From contig NZ_QEPT01000001.1 in assembly GCF_003252755.1 (NCBI RefSeq), positions 124,001-188,000 of the forward strand: a DNA stretch of 64,000 bases, given 5' to 3'. This document shows, one piece after another, positions 10,309 to 19,542 of the stretch. The notes below the pieces were generated by a model. It was not told the DNA's origin and did no database searches. It was given only the letters and a program-made list of their open reading frames with translations. Position 1 is the first letter of the stretch, and every line of letters starts with the position of its first letter. Source of the stretch: Haemophilus parainfluenzae (GTDB lineage: Bacteria > Pseudomonadota > Gammaproteobacteria > Enterobacterales > Pasteurellaceae). The translations under genes and the position numbers were made by a program.

Positions 10309-13116
10309 TTACAGTGTCAGTGCATCTTCTACCAATTGTTTTTGCTGTTTAGTGTGTAAAGACATGTAACCTACCGCTGGTGAAGCAGAGGCAGGACGAC
10401 CTGCATATTTTAACTTCACATGCTCAGGAATTGAGCTGTCAAAGTTATGTTTACTGCAATACCAAGCCCCTTGGTTTAATGGCTCTTCTTGACACCACAC
10501 AAAATCTGTCACATGAGAATAAGGCTCTAGGGCTTTCTTCACATCTTCATGTGGATACGGATAAAGCTGCTCAATACGAATAATCGCCACATCTGTTTGG
10601 TTATTCGCTCGACGTTGTTCCAAGAGATCGTAATACACTTTACCTGAGCATAGGACTACGCGTTTAACTTGTTTTGGATCGATATTATCAATTTCACCAA
10701 TTACCGTTTGGAATGTGCCATTTACTAATTCATCTAAGCTTGAGACTGCAAGTGGATGACGTAATAAAGATTTTGGTGAAATACCAATTAATGGACGACG
10801 CATTTTACGGATCGCTTGACGACGTAACATGTGGTAAACCTGGGCTGGAGTAGATGGAATACACACTTGCATATTCTGTTCTGCACAAAGTTGTAAATAA
10901 CGTTCTAAACGAGCGGATGAGTGCTCTGGGCCTTGGCCTTCATAACCATGTGGTAATAACATCACCAAGCCACACATTCTGCCCCATTTTTGTTCGCCAG
11001 AACTAATAAATTGGTCAATCACGATTTGTGCGCCGTTTGCGAAGTCACCAAACTGTGCTTCCCAAATGGTTAATGTTTTTGGATCTGTCGTCGCATAACC
11101 ATATTCAAAAGCCAATACGGCTTCTTCAGATAATACTGAATCCCACACCTCAAAACGACCTTGGTTGGCATGTAAATGTGTTAATGGCACATAACCTGTA
11201 CCGTCATTTTGGTTATGCACAACAGCATGTCGATGGAAGAACGTACCACGTCCCGCATCTTCACCCGATAAACGAACATTAGCACCTTCATCTAATAAGG
11301 TTGCGTATGCCATAGTCTCTGCCATACCCCAATCGAGCAATTTCTCGCCTTTTGCCATTTCACGGCGATCAGCATAGATTTTTTCTACACGAGGATGTGC
11401 ACGCAAGGTTTCTGGATATTCACTGACACGCTCCGCTAAAGTTTGGAAGCGTTCTTGTGGGAATTTGCTTTCGTAAGGGGATGTCCAGTCATAGTTGAGA
11501 TATTGCAACCAGTCCATTTGGGCGATATCCATTTCTCGCCATTCTTTCACTACACGATCGCCGTTATCTAAAGCATCACGATAGAGATTCATCATTTCAA
11601 TGGCTTCTTCTTCGGTAATCACCCCTTCAGCAATTAAACGATCTGCATAGACTTTACGTGGCGTTGGATGTTTTTTAATGATGCTATACATCATTGGTTG
11701 AGTGGCTAATGGTTCATCAGCCTCATTATGACCATGACGACGATAAGAAATCAGATCAATGAAAATATCGCGTTTGAATAAATTGCGATATTCCACCGCC
11801 ATTCTCGCCGCAAAAGCCACTGCTTCAGGATCATCACCATTCACATGAATAATCGGTGCCTGAATCATTTTCGCAATATCTGTACAGTATTCTGTTGAAC
11901 GGGTGTCATTTGGGTTAGAGGTGGTAAAACCAATTTGGTTATTAATCACAATACGGATTGTGCCACCAACGGTATAACCACGCGCATTAGACATATTCAA
12001 GGTTTCTTGTACAACACCTTGTCCCGCTACCGCGGAATCTCCATGAACAGTAACCGCTAATACTTGATTACGCTCTGTATCGTTCTTTTTCGTTTGACGA
12101 GAACGTACCGCACCAATAACTACTGGGCTAACAATTTCTAAATGGGATGGGTTAAATGCAAGGGTTAAATGCACGCGACGATCATCTACAGCAAAGTCAG
12201 AAGAGAAACCTTGGTGGTATTTCACGTCACCTGTACGCTCGCCTGAATGTTTACCCGCAAACTCGTCGAAAAGATCTTCTGGTTTCTTACCGAGCACGTT
12301 TACTAACATGTTTAAACGACCACGGTGTGCCATACCAAACATCACATCTTGTACACCTTGTTTGCTCGCATGACGAATAATTTCTTTCATCAATGGAATA
12401 AAGGCATCACTTCCCTCTAAAGAGAAACGTTTTGCCCCTGGGAATTTTGCACCGAGATAACGCTCTAAGCCATCTGCAGCGGTCAACTCACTTAATAAGT
12501 TAATTTTTTCTTCTTTGGTAAAGAGCGGTTTATTTAATTGGCTTTCTAATTTACTTTGTAGCCAACTTTTTTGCTCCATATCCTGAACATGCATAAACTC
12601 AAGACCAATTGAGCCACAATAGGTCTCTTTCAGCATTTCAGCTAAATCACCTAATTTGATGTTATCGCGATGATAGACGTAGTGATTAATATTGAAGGTT
12701 TCATTGAGATCTTGTTCGGTAAAACCGTGATAACGGTAATCCAATTCAGGTACGGTGGATACTTTCCAGCGATAATAATTGATTGGGTCTAGTTTTGCTT
12801 CTAAATGACCGCGGAAGCGATAAGCGTTGATAAATTGGAGGACTTTGACTAATTTTGCACTGGCTTCTGGATCGATAACCGTCACGGCTTCTGCTGTATT
12901 TTCTCGCGCTAAACGACGGAAATAATCACGGACTGGTGAATGTGGTTGCTCTACTGCGGTTGTTTTCGGCAATGCATCAAATGTGGCACGCCAGCTTTCA
13001 TCGACTGAAGATGGGTCTTCTAAATAACGTTCGTATAATTCCTCAATATACGATTGATTAGAACCACCTAAAGCGGTTGAAGCCAACCATTCATCAAAGG
13101 CATTGTAATGCTGCAT
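10309..13116 (-). CDS. sucA: 2-oxoglutarate dehydrogenase E1
   Basis: Thiamine-diphosphate-dependent decarboxylase subunit of the 2-oxoglutarate dehydrogenase complex. The 935 residues are close to the enterobacterial length. Visible features include the E1 N-terminus (YLEDPSSVDESWRATFDAL), the FGMAHRGRLNMLVNVLGK stretch, the HGDSAVAGQGVVQETLN region and, near the C-terminus, ICIPSTPAQ-like and HSSARLERYLQ motifs. A minus-strand TATAAT lies at 13151-13156. First gene of a two-gene sucAB unit here. Confidence 0.97.
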   Translation of the reverse strand: MQHYNAFDEWLASTALGGSNQSYIEELYERYLEDPSSVDESWRATFDALPKTTAVEQPHSPVRDYFRRLARENTAEAVTVIDPEASAKLVKVLQFINAYRFRGHLEAKLDPINYYRWKVSTVPELDYRYHGFTEQDLNETFNINHYVYHRDNIKLGDLAEMLKETYCGSIGLEFMHVQDMEQKSWLQSKLESQLNKPLFTKEEKINLLSELTAADGLERYLGAKFPGAKRFSLEGSDAFIPLMKEIIRHASKQGVQDVMFGMAHRGRLNMLVNVLGKKPEDLFDEFAGKHSGERTGDVKYHQGFSSDFAVDDRRVHLTLAFNPSHLEIVSPVVIGAVRSRQTKKNDTERNQVLAVTVHGDSAVAGQGVVQETLNMSNARGYTVGGTIRIVINNQIGFTTSNPNDTRSTEYCTDIAKMIQAPIIHVNGDDPEAVAFAARMAVEYRNLFKRDIFIDLISYRRHGHNEADEPLATQPMMYSIIKKHPTPRKVYADRLIAEGVITEEEAIEMMNLYRDALDNGDRVVKEWREMDIAQMDWLQYLNYDWTSPYESKFPQERFQTLAERVSEYPETLRAHPRVEKIYADRREMAKGEKLLDWGMAETMAYATLLDEGANVRLSGEDAGRGTFFHRHAVVHNQNDGTGYVPLTHLHANQGRFEVWDSVLSEEAVLAFEYGYATTDPKTLTIWEAQFGDFANGAQIVIDQFISSGEQKWGRMCGLVMLLPHGYEGQGPEHSSARLERYLQLCAEQNMQVCIPSTPAQVYHMLRRQAIRKMRRPLIGISPKSLLRHPLAVSSLDELVNGTFQTVIGEIDNIDPKQVKRVVLCSGKVYYDLLEQRRANNQTDVAIIRIEQLYPYPHEDVKKALEPYSHVTDFVWCQEEPLNQGAWYCSKHNFDSSIPEHVKLKYAGRPASASPAVGYMSLHTKQQKQLVEDALTL

Positions 13117-13150
13117 ATCTACCCCTTGTATTACATGATGTTATCTGCCC

Positions 13151-13221
13151 ATTATACATAGGATAAAAAAAGAAATAATCCTCAAATCACACTTTGTTAC
13201 AATTTTGTGATCTACTTCAAT
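13151..13221 (-). promoter_or_regulatory. Probable sucA promoter region
   Basis: An exact TATAAT on the minus strand (13151-13156) has only a poor -35 match about 17 bp upstream, suggesting activator dependence. A TGTGA half-site with a partial second half (13206-13221) could be a degraded CRP site about 70 bp ahead of the start; this is speculative. Confidence 0.5.
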
Positions 13222-13246
13222 AAAAAAACTGCACATAAAGTGCGGT
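13221..13246 (-). terminator. Terminator of the comE1-like gene
   Basis: ACTGCAC and GTGCGGT (up to 13246) form a 7-bp stem with a 5-base loop. On the minus strand it is followed by TTTTTTTATT. One arm is an uptake signal (13238-13246). Confidence 0.8.
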
Positions 13247-13265
13247 CTGTTTTATCTGAGTTTTC

Positions 13266-13970
13266 TTAGAAACTTAAGAATGGGGTGATTTTTTCAATTG
13301 TAGCTTCACCGATACCATCAATATTTGAAAGCTCGGCAGCACTTTTGATTTTGCCCACTTTGTTACGGTAATCAATAATCGCTTGTGCTTTTTTCTCACC
13401 GATGCCAGAAAGTTTTTGTAATGTTTCTGCATCCGCTTTATTGATGTTTACTTTTGCAGAAGAAGCCACTTTCTCTTTTGCTGACTCTTTTGTTGAAGTC
13501 GCTTTTTCTTTCACTTCTTTTACTTTATCTGCGGCTTTTGTTTTTGCTTCAGATGCTTTTTCTTTCGCATTATCTTTAACTGAATTGAATTTTTCAGTGG
13601 CTTTGTCTTTAATTGACGGTTGATTATTCTCAGTCGCTTTTTCTTTTAAAGCAGATGCTTTCTCTTTTACCGCATCTTTTGCAGAAGTTGCTTTATCTTT
13701 CACTGCATCTTTCGCGGAAGTTGCTTTTTCTTTAGCTGCATTAACTTTATCTAATGCGCTTGATTTCGTTGAGCTCGCACTATCACTCATTGATTTAAGC
13801 TTATCATTTGCCGCATTTTTCACGTCAGCTTTTGTACTTTCAACCATTGATTTTGAATTAGTTACGACTGATTCTTTTGTTGGTAATACAGATGTATTCG
13901 TTGCCAATGCAGAACCAGATACGGCTAATGCAAGTGATGTTAATGTTAAAAGTGATTTTAAAGATTTCAT
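13266..13970 (-). CDS. comE1: ComE1-like helix-hairpin-helix DNA-binding protein with long Lys/Ala/Glu linker
   Basis: Secreted protein of 234 residues: signal peptide (about 1-23, ending ALA), a Thr/Ser-rich segment, then about 120 residues of repeated 11-like units rich in Lys, Ala, Glu and Asp (KEKATSAKDAVKDKATSAKD), and a C-terminal ComEA helix-hairpin-helix domain (about 172-234, VNINKADAETLQKLSGIGEK). ComEA/ComE1 binds DNA in the periplasm and helps pull it in during natural transformation. H. influenzae ComE1 is about half as long (from memory), so the linker is an expansion resembling LEA-like amphipathic repeats. It has its own AGGAG ribosome-binding site and terminator. Confidence 0.8.
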   Translation of the reverse strand: MKSLKSLLTLTSLALAVSGSALATNTSVLPTKESVVTNSKSMVESTKADVKNAANDKLKSMSDSASSTKSSALDKVNAAKEKATSAKDAVKDKATSAKDAVKEKASALKEKATENNQPSIKDKATEKFNSVKDNAKEKASEAKTKAADKVKEVKEKATSTKESAKEKVASSAKVNINKADAETLQKLSGIGEKKAQAIIDYRNKVGKIKSAAELSNIDGIGEATIEKITPFLSF

Positions 13971-14055
13971 AAAAACTCCTGTTTTGTTATTAATGGGCTC
14001 GACAAGCGAACCTGTATGCTAAGACTTATCTTAAGAAAATTAGTTCAAAACAAAA

Positions 14056-14077
14056 AAACGCCCCTAATAAGGAGCGT
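14056..14077 (-). terminator. Terminator of yccA
   Basis: An interrupted stem (14058-14065 with 14070-14077, one mismatch, 4-base loop) is followed on the minus strand by seven Ts (A-run 14052-14058), just behind the yccA stop codon. Confidence 0.8.
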
Positions 14078-14095
14078 CTTTAAATTTAATGCTGA

Positions 14096-14758
14096 CTAAT
14101 CATCGCTTGAGAAGATAGAAAGTAATCTTAATAAGCTAATGAATAAGTTGTAAATTGACACATAAATACTCACTGTTGCACGAATGTAGTTTGTTTCGCC
14201 ACCGTGAATAATATTGCTGGTTTCATAGAGGATTGTCATTGTTGAGAATACCACAAACAATGCACTGATCCCTACCGCTAGTGCTGGAATTTGGAAGAAG
14301 AAGCTTGCCACAATCCCTAACAATAACACGATAAATAATGAGAAAATTGCGGTAGAAAGGAAAGACATATCTTTCTTCGTTGTTAGCACGTAAGCTGAAC
14401 AAGCAAAGAAGACGATGGCTGTACCAGAGAAGGCAAGCATAATCAAATCTTCCATTCCTCTCGCCACATACATATTTAAAATTGGCCCGATGGTATAGCC
14501 CATAAACCCAGTGAACGCGAATGCAGCCAAGATTCCCCACGCACTATTTGCTAAACGGTTTGTCACAAAAAGTAAACCGTAAAAGCCCACGAGCAATACG
14601 ATAAGGTTTGGATAAGGCAAGTTTAAGCTCATAGAGATATAAGCAACAACTGCCGAAAATGCCATCGTTAATCCCAATAAGAAATAGGTATTACGTAGCA
14701 CTTTGTGTGTGCTAAGTAGTGATTCTTCCTGTGAATTAACAACAATGCGAGATTGCAT
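14096..14758 (-). CDS. yccA: Bax-inhibitor-1 family membrane protein YccA
   Basis: Seven-segment inner-membrane protein of 220 residues, closely similar to E. coli YccA ([53 protein letters not shown]). YccA is a substrate and modulator of the FtsH membrane protease and protects the SecY translocon from degradation. A good AAGGAGC site precedes the ATG. Monocistronic, with its own terminator. Confidence 0.92.
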   Translation of the reverse strand: MQSRIVVNSQEESLLSTHKVLRNTYFLLGLTMAFSAVVAYISMSLNLPYPNLIVLLVGFYGLLFVTNRLANSAWGILAAFAFTGFMGYTIGPILNMYVARGMEDLIMLAFSGTAIVFFACSAYVLTTKKDMSFLSTAIFSLFIVLLLGIVASFFFQIPALAVGISALFVVFSTMTILYETSNIIHGGETNYIRATVSIYVSIYNLFISLLRLLSIFSSDD

Positions 14759-15000
14759 AAAAGCTCCTTATTTTACAAAGAATAAAGTTGATGAAACATC
14801 AATCCGTAAAGTAAGGGCTACAGGTCAAAAAGTCAATGGTAAATCAAGAATTTGTTTTAATTTTTAAATTTAGGAAGGTAAAAGTGCGGTCAACTTTTAA
14901 AGTTATTTTTTATATGCGTTATAGTGAATAAATTAACTTACTCAACAAGCTGAATTACATTATAATGAGCATTCTATTTACTCCACATCATGGACATTAT

Positions 15001-15747
15001 ATGAACAGCAAAAAATCTTATCTCGCTATTTTTGGCATCATTCTCGCAGTTGGATTGATGGCATCAGCGTTTATCTTAGGTAATCAATTTAAAAATTTAC
15101 GCCAGACCGGCTCTATTTCAGTTAAGGGCTTGGCAGAAAGTCATTACACCTCAACACAAGGTACATGGGTTATTCGTGTAAGCGGTTGGGGTCCAACATA
15201 TAATGATGCAATGGCAGCGAATCAAAAAAACTTGAATGAAGCCGTTCGTTTCCTTAAAGCACAAGGTTTCGCTGATGAAAATCGAGAAATCACCGAATTA
15301 GATGTATCTACTCATACTGACTATTATGAAAATGAAAAAGGCGAAACCAAAAGTAGAGACAATGGCTTTGATGCATCAAGAGCAATCAGAATTTCAACCA
15401 AAGAACTGACTAAGTTACAAAAAGCACTCACCAATATTCACCAATTAGTTGCCAACAACCAAGACATTAGTTTTGGTGATCCAAACTATTACTTAGAAAA
15501 TCTTGAACAAATTAAACGTGAATTAATTTCAAAAGCCACACAAGATGCACATGTTCGTGCTGAAGAGTTTGCGAAAACCAGTAATGTAAAAGTTGGCGTA
15601 TTAAAATCCGCTTCACAAGGGCCATTCTACATTCAAGCGCCAAATCCTGATGCCGATGACTCTAGCGATTACACTGGTAGCTACGACACTAGCACTATTG
15701 AGAAAAAAGCGCGCTTAGTCGTCACTATTGAATATGCCATTGAATAA
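15001..15747 (+). CDS. SIMPL-domain (DUF541) periplasmic protein
   Basis: Protein of 248 residues with an N-terminal signal anchor (about 6-27, YLAIFGIILAVGLMASAFIL) followed by a SIMPL domain (SISVKGLAESHYTSTQGTWVIRVSG onward). Family members include BP26 of Brucella and oxidative-stress-related E. coli YggE; exact function unknown. The ATG at 15001, preceded by TGGACA, is preferred over one twelve codons upstream that lacks a ribosome-binding site. It stands alone, divergent from yccA. Confidence 0.78.
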   Translation: MNSKKSYLAIFGIILAVGLMASAFILGNQFKNLRQTGSISVKGLAESHYTSTQGTWVIRVSGWGPTYNDAMAANQKNLNEAVRFLKAQGFADENREITELDVSTHTDYYENEKGETKSRDNGFDASRAIRISTKELTKLQKALTNIHQLVANNQDISFGDPNYYLENLEQIKRELISKATQDAHVRAEEFAKTSNVKVGVLKSASQGPFYIQAPNPDADDSSDYTGSYDTSTIEKKARLVVTIEYAIE

Positions 15748-15997
15748 TTGTTTTAATATTTACTAAATGCTAATAAAAGCAAGTACGGCAGTTTATAACA
15801 TATAAGTTATACTAATAACTGTCGTTAACTATAAAATATCTAATCTTTATTAGCTAGCGTAATCAAACTTAAATTCTTATTTATTTTTTATAAAACACCC
15901 AATACATATCAATCCATTACATGCTAACTAATATTTTTGTTTTAATAAATTATTAAAAATAGAAATAACTTAACATGTAAAAAAATAGGAGCTTATA
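15748..15997. other. AT-rich intergenic stretch
   Basis: No gene, terminator or known motif was found here apart from small dyads such as AGTTAT/ATAACT near 15807-15822. Together with the following small gene it is clearly more AT-rich than its neighbours and lacks uptake signals. Confidence 0.5.
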
Positions 15998-16303
15998 ATG
16001 AGAGAAATTTTACCTTTTATCATAATAGGTTTAATCATAGCATTCTCTTTTTTTATGATATTTTTAAACGAGCATAATGAGAAGAAAAAATTTATAGAAA
16101 AAATTAAACTGAATTCCTTTTTTAATTATAAAGAAAACAACCCAACTCTAGTAAAAGACGGCCATGTAAAATGTAATGTATGTGGTGGGAGTGCTATTGT
16201 TATAGTTTATAAATATGCTCCAGATGATTCCAAGAAACCATATGCTTTGGCTCATGTATGTAGAACATGTGGTACAACACTATATTACACAGAAAATGAT
16301 TAA
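15998..16303 (+). CDS. Small membrane-anchored zinc-ribbon protein, unknown function
   Basis: Not recognised. The 101 residues comprise one N-terminal hydrophobic segment (about 4-23, ILPFIIIGLIIAFSFFMIFL), a Lys-rich stretch that would favour a cytoplasmic C-terminus, and a four-cysteine pattern CNVCGG...CRTCGT (about residues 60-63 and 88-91) typical of a zinc ribbon. A strong AGGAG precedes the ATG, supporting translation. Coding and flanking sequence is AT-rich and free of uptake signals, hinting at a different origin from its neighbours. No operon partner is evident; sfsA follows 66 bp later. Confidence 0.7.
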   Translation: MREILPFIIIGLIIAFSFFMIFLNEHNEKKKFIEKIKLNSFFNYKENNPTLVKDGHVKCNVCGGSAIVIVYKYAPDDSKKPYALAHVCRTCGTTLYYTEND

Positions 16304-16369
16304 TATTGTAAAAAATAGATTATCATTTAAAAAAAATAACATAAAACAAAAACTTGTCTTAAGGCCCAC

Positions 16370-17086
16370 ATGCAACTCCCTACTCTACAATCCGCAAAAT
16401 TAATTCGTCGCTATAAACGCTTTTTGACCGATATTGAATTACCAAATGGCGAAGTGATCACCATTCATTGTGCAAATACCGGTGCAATGACTGGCTGTGG
16501 TGAAAAAGGTGATACCGTTTGGTACTCTCATTCTGATAGCCAAACTCGCAAATATCCGCATAGTTGGGAATTAACACAATTAGCAAATGGCCAACTTGTT
16601 TGCATTAACACGCACAGATCCAACCAGTTAGTCTTTGAAGCCTTGCAAAACAAACAAATCAAAGAACTGGCTATGTACGATGAAATTTATCCTGAGGTGA
16701 AATATGGTGAAGAAAATAGCCGTATCGACTTCTTGCTTAAAGGTGAAGGCTTACCAGATTGTTATGTTGAAGTGAAATCAATCACCTTCGTAAAAGGTAC
16801 ATTAGGAATGTTTCCCGATGCGGTGACTACTCGTGGTCAAAAACATGTTCGTGAGCTTTTGACCATGAAAAAACAAGGACATCGCGCCGTTGTTCTCTTT
16901 GTCGGATTACATGATGGCTTCGATCGTTTTAAAATCGCTGAGTTTGTAGATCCTGAATATGATCGACTTTTAAAAGACGCCAAATCTCAGGGTGTTGAAG
17001 CTTATGCTTATGCGGGAAAATTTGACATTTCAGATGGCATTCCGACCGCACTTTCTCTCACAGAAAGTGTACCTTACATCGATTAA
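16370..17086 (+). CDS. sfsA: SfsA family protein
   Basis: SfsA (sugar fermentation stimulation) protein of 238 residues. The family has an OB-like N-terminal part and a PD-(D/E)XK nuclease-like C-terminal domain; the E...DF...EVKS pattern ([26 protein letters not shown], about residues 118-143) is intact. It binds DNA in vitro in E. coli, but its biological role is unclear. AAGG precedes the start. In enterobacteria sfsA is often next to dksA; here a predicted small-RNA gene follows. Confidence 0.93.
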   Translation: MQLPTLQSAKLIRRYKRFLTDIELPNGEVITIHCANTGAMTGCGEKGDTVWYSHSDSQTRKYPHSWELTQLANGQLVCINTHRSNQLVFEALQNKQIKELAMYDEIYPEVKYGEENSRIDFLLKGEGLPDCYVEVKSITFVKGTLGMFPDAVTTRGQKHVRELLTMKKQGHRAVVLFVGLHDGFDRFKIAEFVDPEYDRLLKDAKSQGVEAYAYAGKFDISDGIPTALSLTESVPYID

Positions 17087-17090
17087 AAAA

Positions 17091-17147
17091 ATAATTGAGA
17101 ATTATTTTCATTTTGTTGTTGACAAGGTATTTGAGAATGGTTATCAT
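17091..17147 (+). promoter_or_regulatory. Fur-type operator and sigma70 promoter for a small RNA
   Basis: TTGACA (17119-17124) and TATCAT (17142-17147) are separated by 17 bp. Two Fur-box-like 19-mers, at 17091-17109 and 17127-17145, each match 12 of 19 positions of the GATAATGATAATCATTATC consensus and flank or overlap the promoter core. No coding region follows before a terminator. Confidence 0.75.
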
Positions 17148-17153
17148 CTAACT

Positions 17154-17220
17154 ATTCCAAAAACAAACAGATAATCACTCCAACTTCACGCCTATTTCCC
17201 CACAAATAGGCGTTTTTTTT
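17154..17220 (+). ncRNA. Predicted Fur-regulated small RNA (RyhB/HrrF-like in logic)
   Basis: Transcript of about 67 nt inferred from the promoter ending at 17147 and a strong intrinsic terminator: CGCCTATTT (17189-17197) pairs with AAATAGGCG (17204-17212), followed by eight Ts (17213-17220). The single-stranded 5' part is A/C-rich, suiting Hfq-dependent pairing. Size and Fur control fit the RyhB class; H. influenzae has a Fur-regulated sRNA called HrrF, and this may be its counterpart, but I cannot compare sequences here. Confidence 0.7.
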
Positions 17221-17230
17221 CATCTCAATC

Positions 17231-17258
17231 TTTTCATTTCAGCCATATTCTCTATAAT
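17231..17258 (+). promoter_or_regulatory. Probable tyrS promoter
   Basis: Exact TATAAT at 17253-17258 with TTTTCA at 17231-17236, 16 bp apart, 37 bp ahead of the tyrS start codon. No T-box or other riboswitch is seen. Confidence 0.6.
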
Positions 17259-17294
17259 GTAGCCTTTAATATTAAAATAACATTAGGAAATAGA

Positions 17295-18482
17295 ATGACT
17301 GATATTAATACCGTTCTCGCAGAACTAAAACGCGGTACTGATGAGATTCTTTCTGAAGCAGATTTAATCGAGAAACTGAAAGAGAATCGCCCACTTAAAA
17401 TTAAACTTGGTGCAGACCCTACTGCTCCGGATATTCACTTAGGGCATACCGTGGTATTAAACAAACTTCGTCAATTCCAACAATTAGGCCACGAAGTCTA
17501 TTTCTTAATTGGTGATTTCACGGGTATGGTCGGTGACCCATCTGGTAAAAATACCACTCGCCCACCGCTTAGCCGTGAAGACGTGCTTCGCAATGCGGAA
17601 ACCTATAAAGAACAGATTTACAAAATTCTAGACCCACAAAAAACGAAAATTGTATTCAACTCTGAATGGTTGGGTAAATTGGGTACTGAAGGGATGATCC
17701 GTTTAGCAAGTAACTACACCGTAGCGCGTATGCTAGAACGTGATGACTTCAAAAAACGTTTTGGTAACAATCAACCTATCGCAATTCACGAATTTATTTA
17801 TCCTTTATTACAAGGTCATGACTCTGTTGCTTTAGAAGCAGACGTAGAACTTGGTGGTACAGACCAAAAATTCAACTTACTTGTTGGTCGTGAATTACAA
17901 AAATCAGCCGGTCAAAAACCTCAAGTAGCGATTACGCTTCCATTACTTGTTGGTTTAGACGGTGAGAAGAAAATGTCTAAATCATTAGGCAACTACATAG
18001 GCGTGACAGATGCTCCAAGCGATATGTTCGGTAAAATCATGTCGATCTCGGATGACTTAATGTGGGATTGGTACAACTTGCTTTCTTTCCGTCCACTCAC
18101 TGAAATTGCGGAATTAAAAGCAGAAGTAGAAAATGGTAAAAACCCACGTGATGTTAAGATTTTATTAGCCAAAGAAATCATCGCACGTTTCCATGATGAA
18201 GCGGCTGCAGAGGCGGCTGAGCAAGAATTTATTAACCGTTTCCAAAAAGGTGCAATGCCGGATGAAATGCCTGAATTCACCTTTGAAGGCGAAATTGGTT
18301 TAGCAACCTTATTAAAAGAAGCGGGCCTGGTTCCTTCAACTTCAGAAGCGATTCGTTCAGCTAAACAAGGCGGTGTGAAAATCAATGGCGAAAAAGTCGA
18401 AGACATGAAAGCCAATGCGCCAAAAGGTACAAATGTTTACCAAGTCGGTAAACGTAAGTTTGCACGCGTAACCATCGCATAA
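17295..18482 (+). CDS. tyrS: Tyrosyl-tRNA synthetase
   Basis: Class I aminoacyl-tRNA synthetase charging tRNA-Tyr, 395 residues, with the HIGH-type motif HLGH at 48-51, KMSKS at 226-230 and a C-terminal S4-like RNA-binding domain (about 333-395, [24 protein letters not shown]). The length, and the KMSKS preceded by GEK, point to the TyrRS-2 (TyrZ-like) branch found in Haemophilus. Ribosome-binding site TAGGAAA. Confidence 0.96.
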   Translation: MTDINTVLAELKRGTDEILSEADLIEKLKENRPLKIKLGADPTAPDIHLGHTVVLNKLRQFQQLGHEVYFLIGDFTGMVGDPSGKNTTRPPLSREDVLRNAETYKEQIYKILDPQKTKIVFNSEWLGKLGTEGMIRLASNYTVARMLERDDFKKRFGNNQPIAIHEFIYPLLQGHDSVALEADVELGGTDQKFNLLVGRELQKSAGQKPQVAITLPLLVGLDGEKKMSKSLGNYIGVTDAPSDMFGKIMSISDDLMWDWYNLLSFRPLTEIAELKAEVENGKNPRDVKILLAKEIIARFHDEAAAEAAEQEFINRFQKGAMPDEMPEFTFEGEIGLATLLKEAGLVPSTSEAIRSAKQGGVKINGEKVEDMKANAPKGTNVYQVGKRKFARVTIA

Positions 18483-18498
18483 AACACCTATGAAAATG

Positions 18499-18527
18499 AC
18501 CGCTCTTTTTAAGTGCGGTTATTTTTT
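18499..18527 (+). terminator. Terminator of tyrS
   Basis: ACCGCTCTT pairs with the uptake signal AAGTGCGGT (18511-18519) with one mismatch, followed by a T-rich run. One arm has drifted from the uptake consensus. Confidence 0.8.
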
Positions 18528-18557
18528 AACTGATATCCACAATAGAAGGAAAATAAT

Positions 18558-19484
18558 ATGAGCCAAAAAATCTGGGTACTGGGTGATGCAGTGGTTGATC
18601 TTATTCCTGACGGTGAAAATCATTATTTACGTTGTGCCGGTGGCGCCCCTGCAAATGTGGCTGTTGGCGTAGCACGCTTAGGCAGCCCAAGTGCCTTTAT
18701 TGGTCGTGTAGGTAATGATCCCCTTGGCCAATTTATGCAAGACACCTTAAATGCGGAAAATGTGAATACACAACATATGATTTTAGATCCGCAACATCGT
18801 ACCTCTACAGTTGTAGTCGGCTTAGATAATGGCGAACGCAGCTTTACCTTTATGGTAAACCCAAGTGCGGATCAGTTCTTACAAGCAGGCGATTTACCGC
18901 CTTTCCAACAAGGTGAATGGCTACATTGCTGCTCTATTGCGCTGATTAATAATCCATCTCGCGAAGCCACCTTTGAAGCAATTCGTCGTATTAAAGCTGC
19001 TGGTGGTTTCTTCTCTTTCGATCCAAATCTACGTGAATCACTTTGGTCAAGCTTAGAAGAAATGAAAACCGTGGTCATGGAAGCCGTTGCATTAGCTGAC
19101 GTATTAAAATTCTCTGAAGAAGAATTAACGCTTTTAACCAATACTGACAGCCTTGAAAAAGCCTTTGAAAAAGTGACCGCACTTTATCCTGAAAAATTGA
19201 TTATCGTGACTCTAGGTAAAGATGGCGCGCTCTATCACTTAAAAGGTAAGAAAGATGTAATTGCCGGAAAAGCCTTACAACCGGTTGATACAACTGGCGC
19301 AGGTGATGCCTTCGTTGGTGGTCTGCTTGCAGATCTTTCACAGCATCCAAACTGGAAGGAAAATGATGTGCTTGTGCAAATTATCCGTCAAGCCAATGCC
19401 TGTGGAGCCCTTGCTACGACAGCAAAAGGGGCAATGTCTGCGCTACCAAATAAAGCTCAATTAGCAGCGTTCCTAGCCGACTAA
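18558..19484 (+). CDS. scrK: Fructokinase (PfkB family)
   Basis: Ribokinase/PfkB-family sugar kinase of 308 residues, probably phosphorylating fructose released from sucrose-6-phosphate. The N-terminal GGAPANVAVGVARLG (about 28-42) and C-terminal DTTGAGDAFVGG (244-255, catalytic base D250) signatures are intact. AGGAAAA precedes the start. Assignment as fructokinase rests on similarity to ScrK and on scrB lying 0.7 kb downstream. A sucrose PTS transporter (scrA) and repressor (scrR) are not in the window. Confidence 0.85.
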   Translation: MSQKIWVLGDAVVDLIPDGENHYLRCAGGAPANVAVGVARLGSPSAFIGRVGNDPLGQFMQDTLNAENVNTQHMILDPQHRTSTVVVGLDNGERSFTFMVNPSADQFLQAGDLPPFQQGEWLHCCSIALINNPSREATFEAIRRIKAAGGFFSFDPNLRESLWSSLEEMKTVVMEAVALADVLKFSEEELTLLTNTDSLEKAFEKVTALYPEKLIIVTLGKDGALYHLKGKKDVIAGKALQPVDTTGAGDAFVGGLLADLSQHPNWKENDVLVQIIRQANACGALATTAKGAMSALPNKAQLAAFLAD

Positions 19485-19489
19485 GGATC

Positions 19490-19515
19490 AAAGGTGCAAA
19501 TTATTGCACCTTTTA
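19490..19515 (+). terminator. Terminator of scrK
   Basis: AAGGTGCAA (19491-19499) and TTGCACCTT (19504-19512) form a perfect 9-bp stem with a 4-base loop and T-rich tail. Confidence 0.9.
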
Positions 19516-19542
19516 TTTATGAAGATAATTTAGGAGATATTT

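Noticed and set aside
13971..14060. CRP-S (Sxy-dependent) site ahead of comE1
   Set aside because: Competence genes of Haemophilus use TGCGA-N6-TCGCA; the best match (around AGCGA-N6-ATGCT) fails in the second half.
14788..14802. TTGAT...ATCAA resembling an FNR box ahead of yccA
   Set aside because: The spacing is 5 instead of 4 bases, and there is no promoter at an activating distance.
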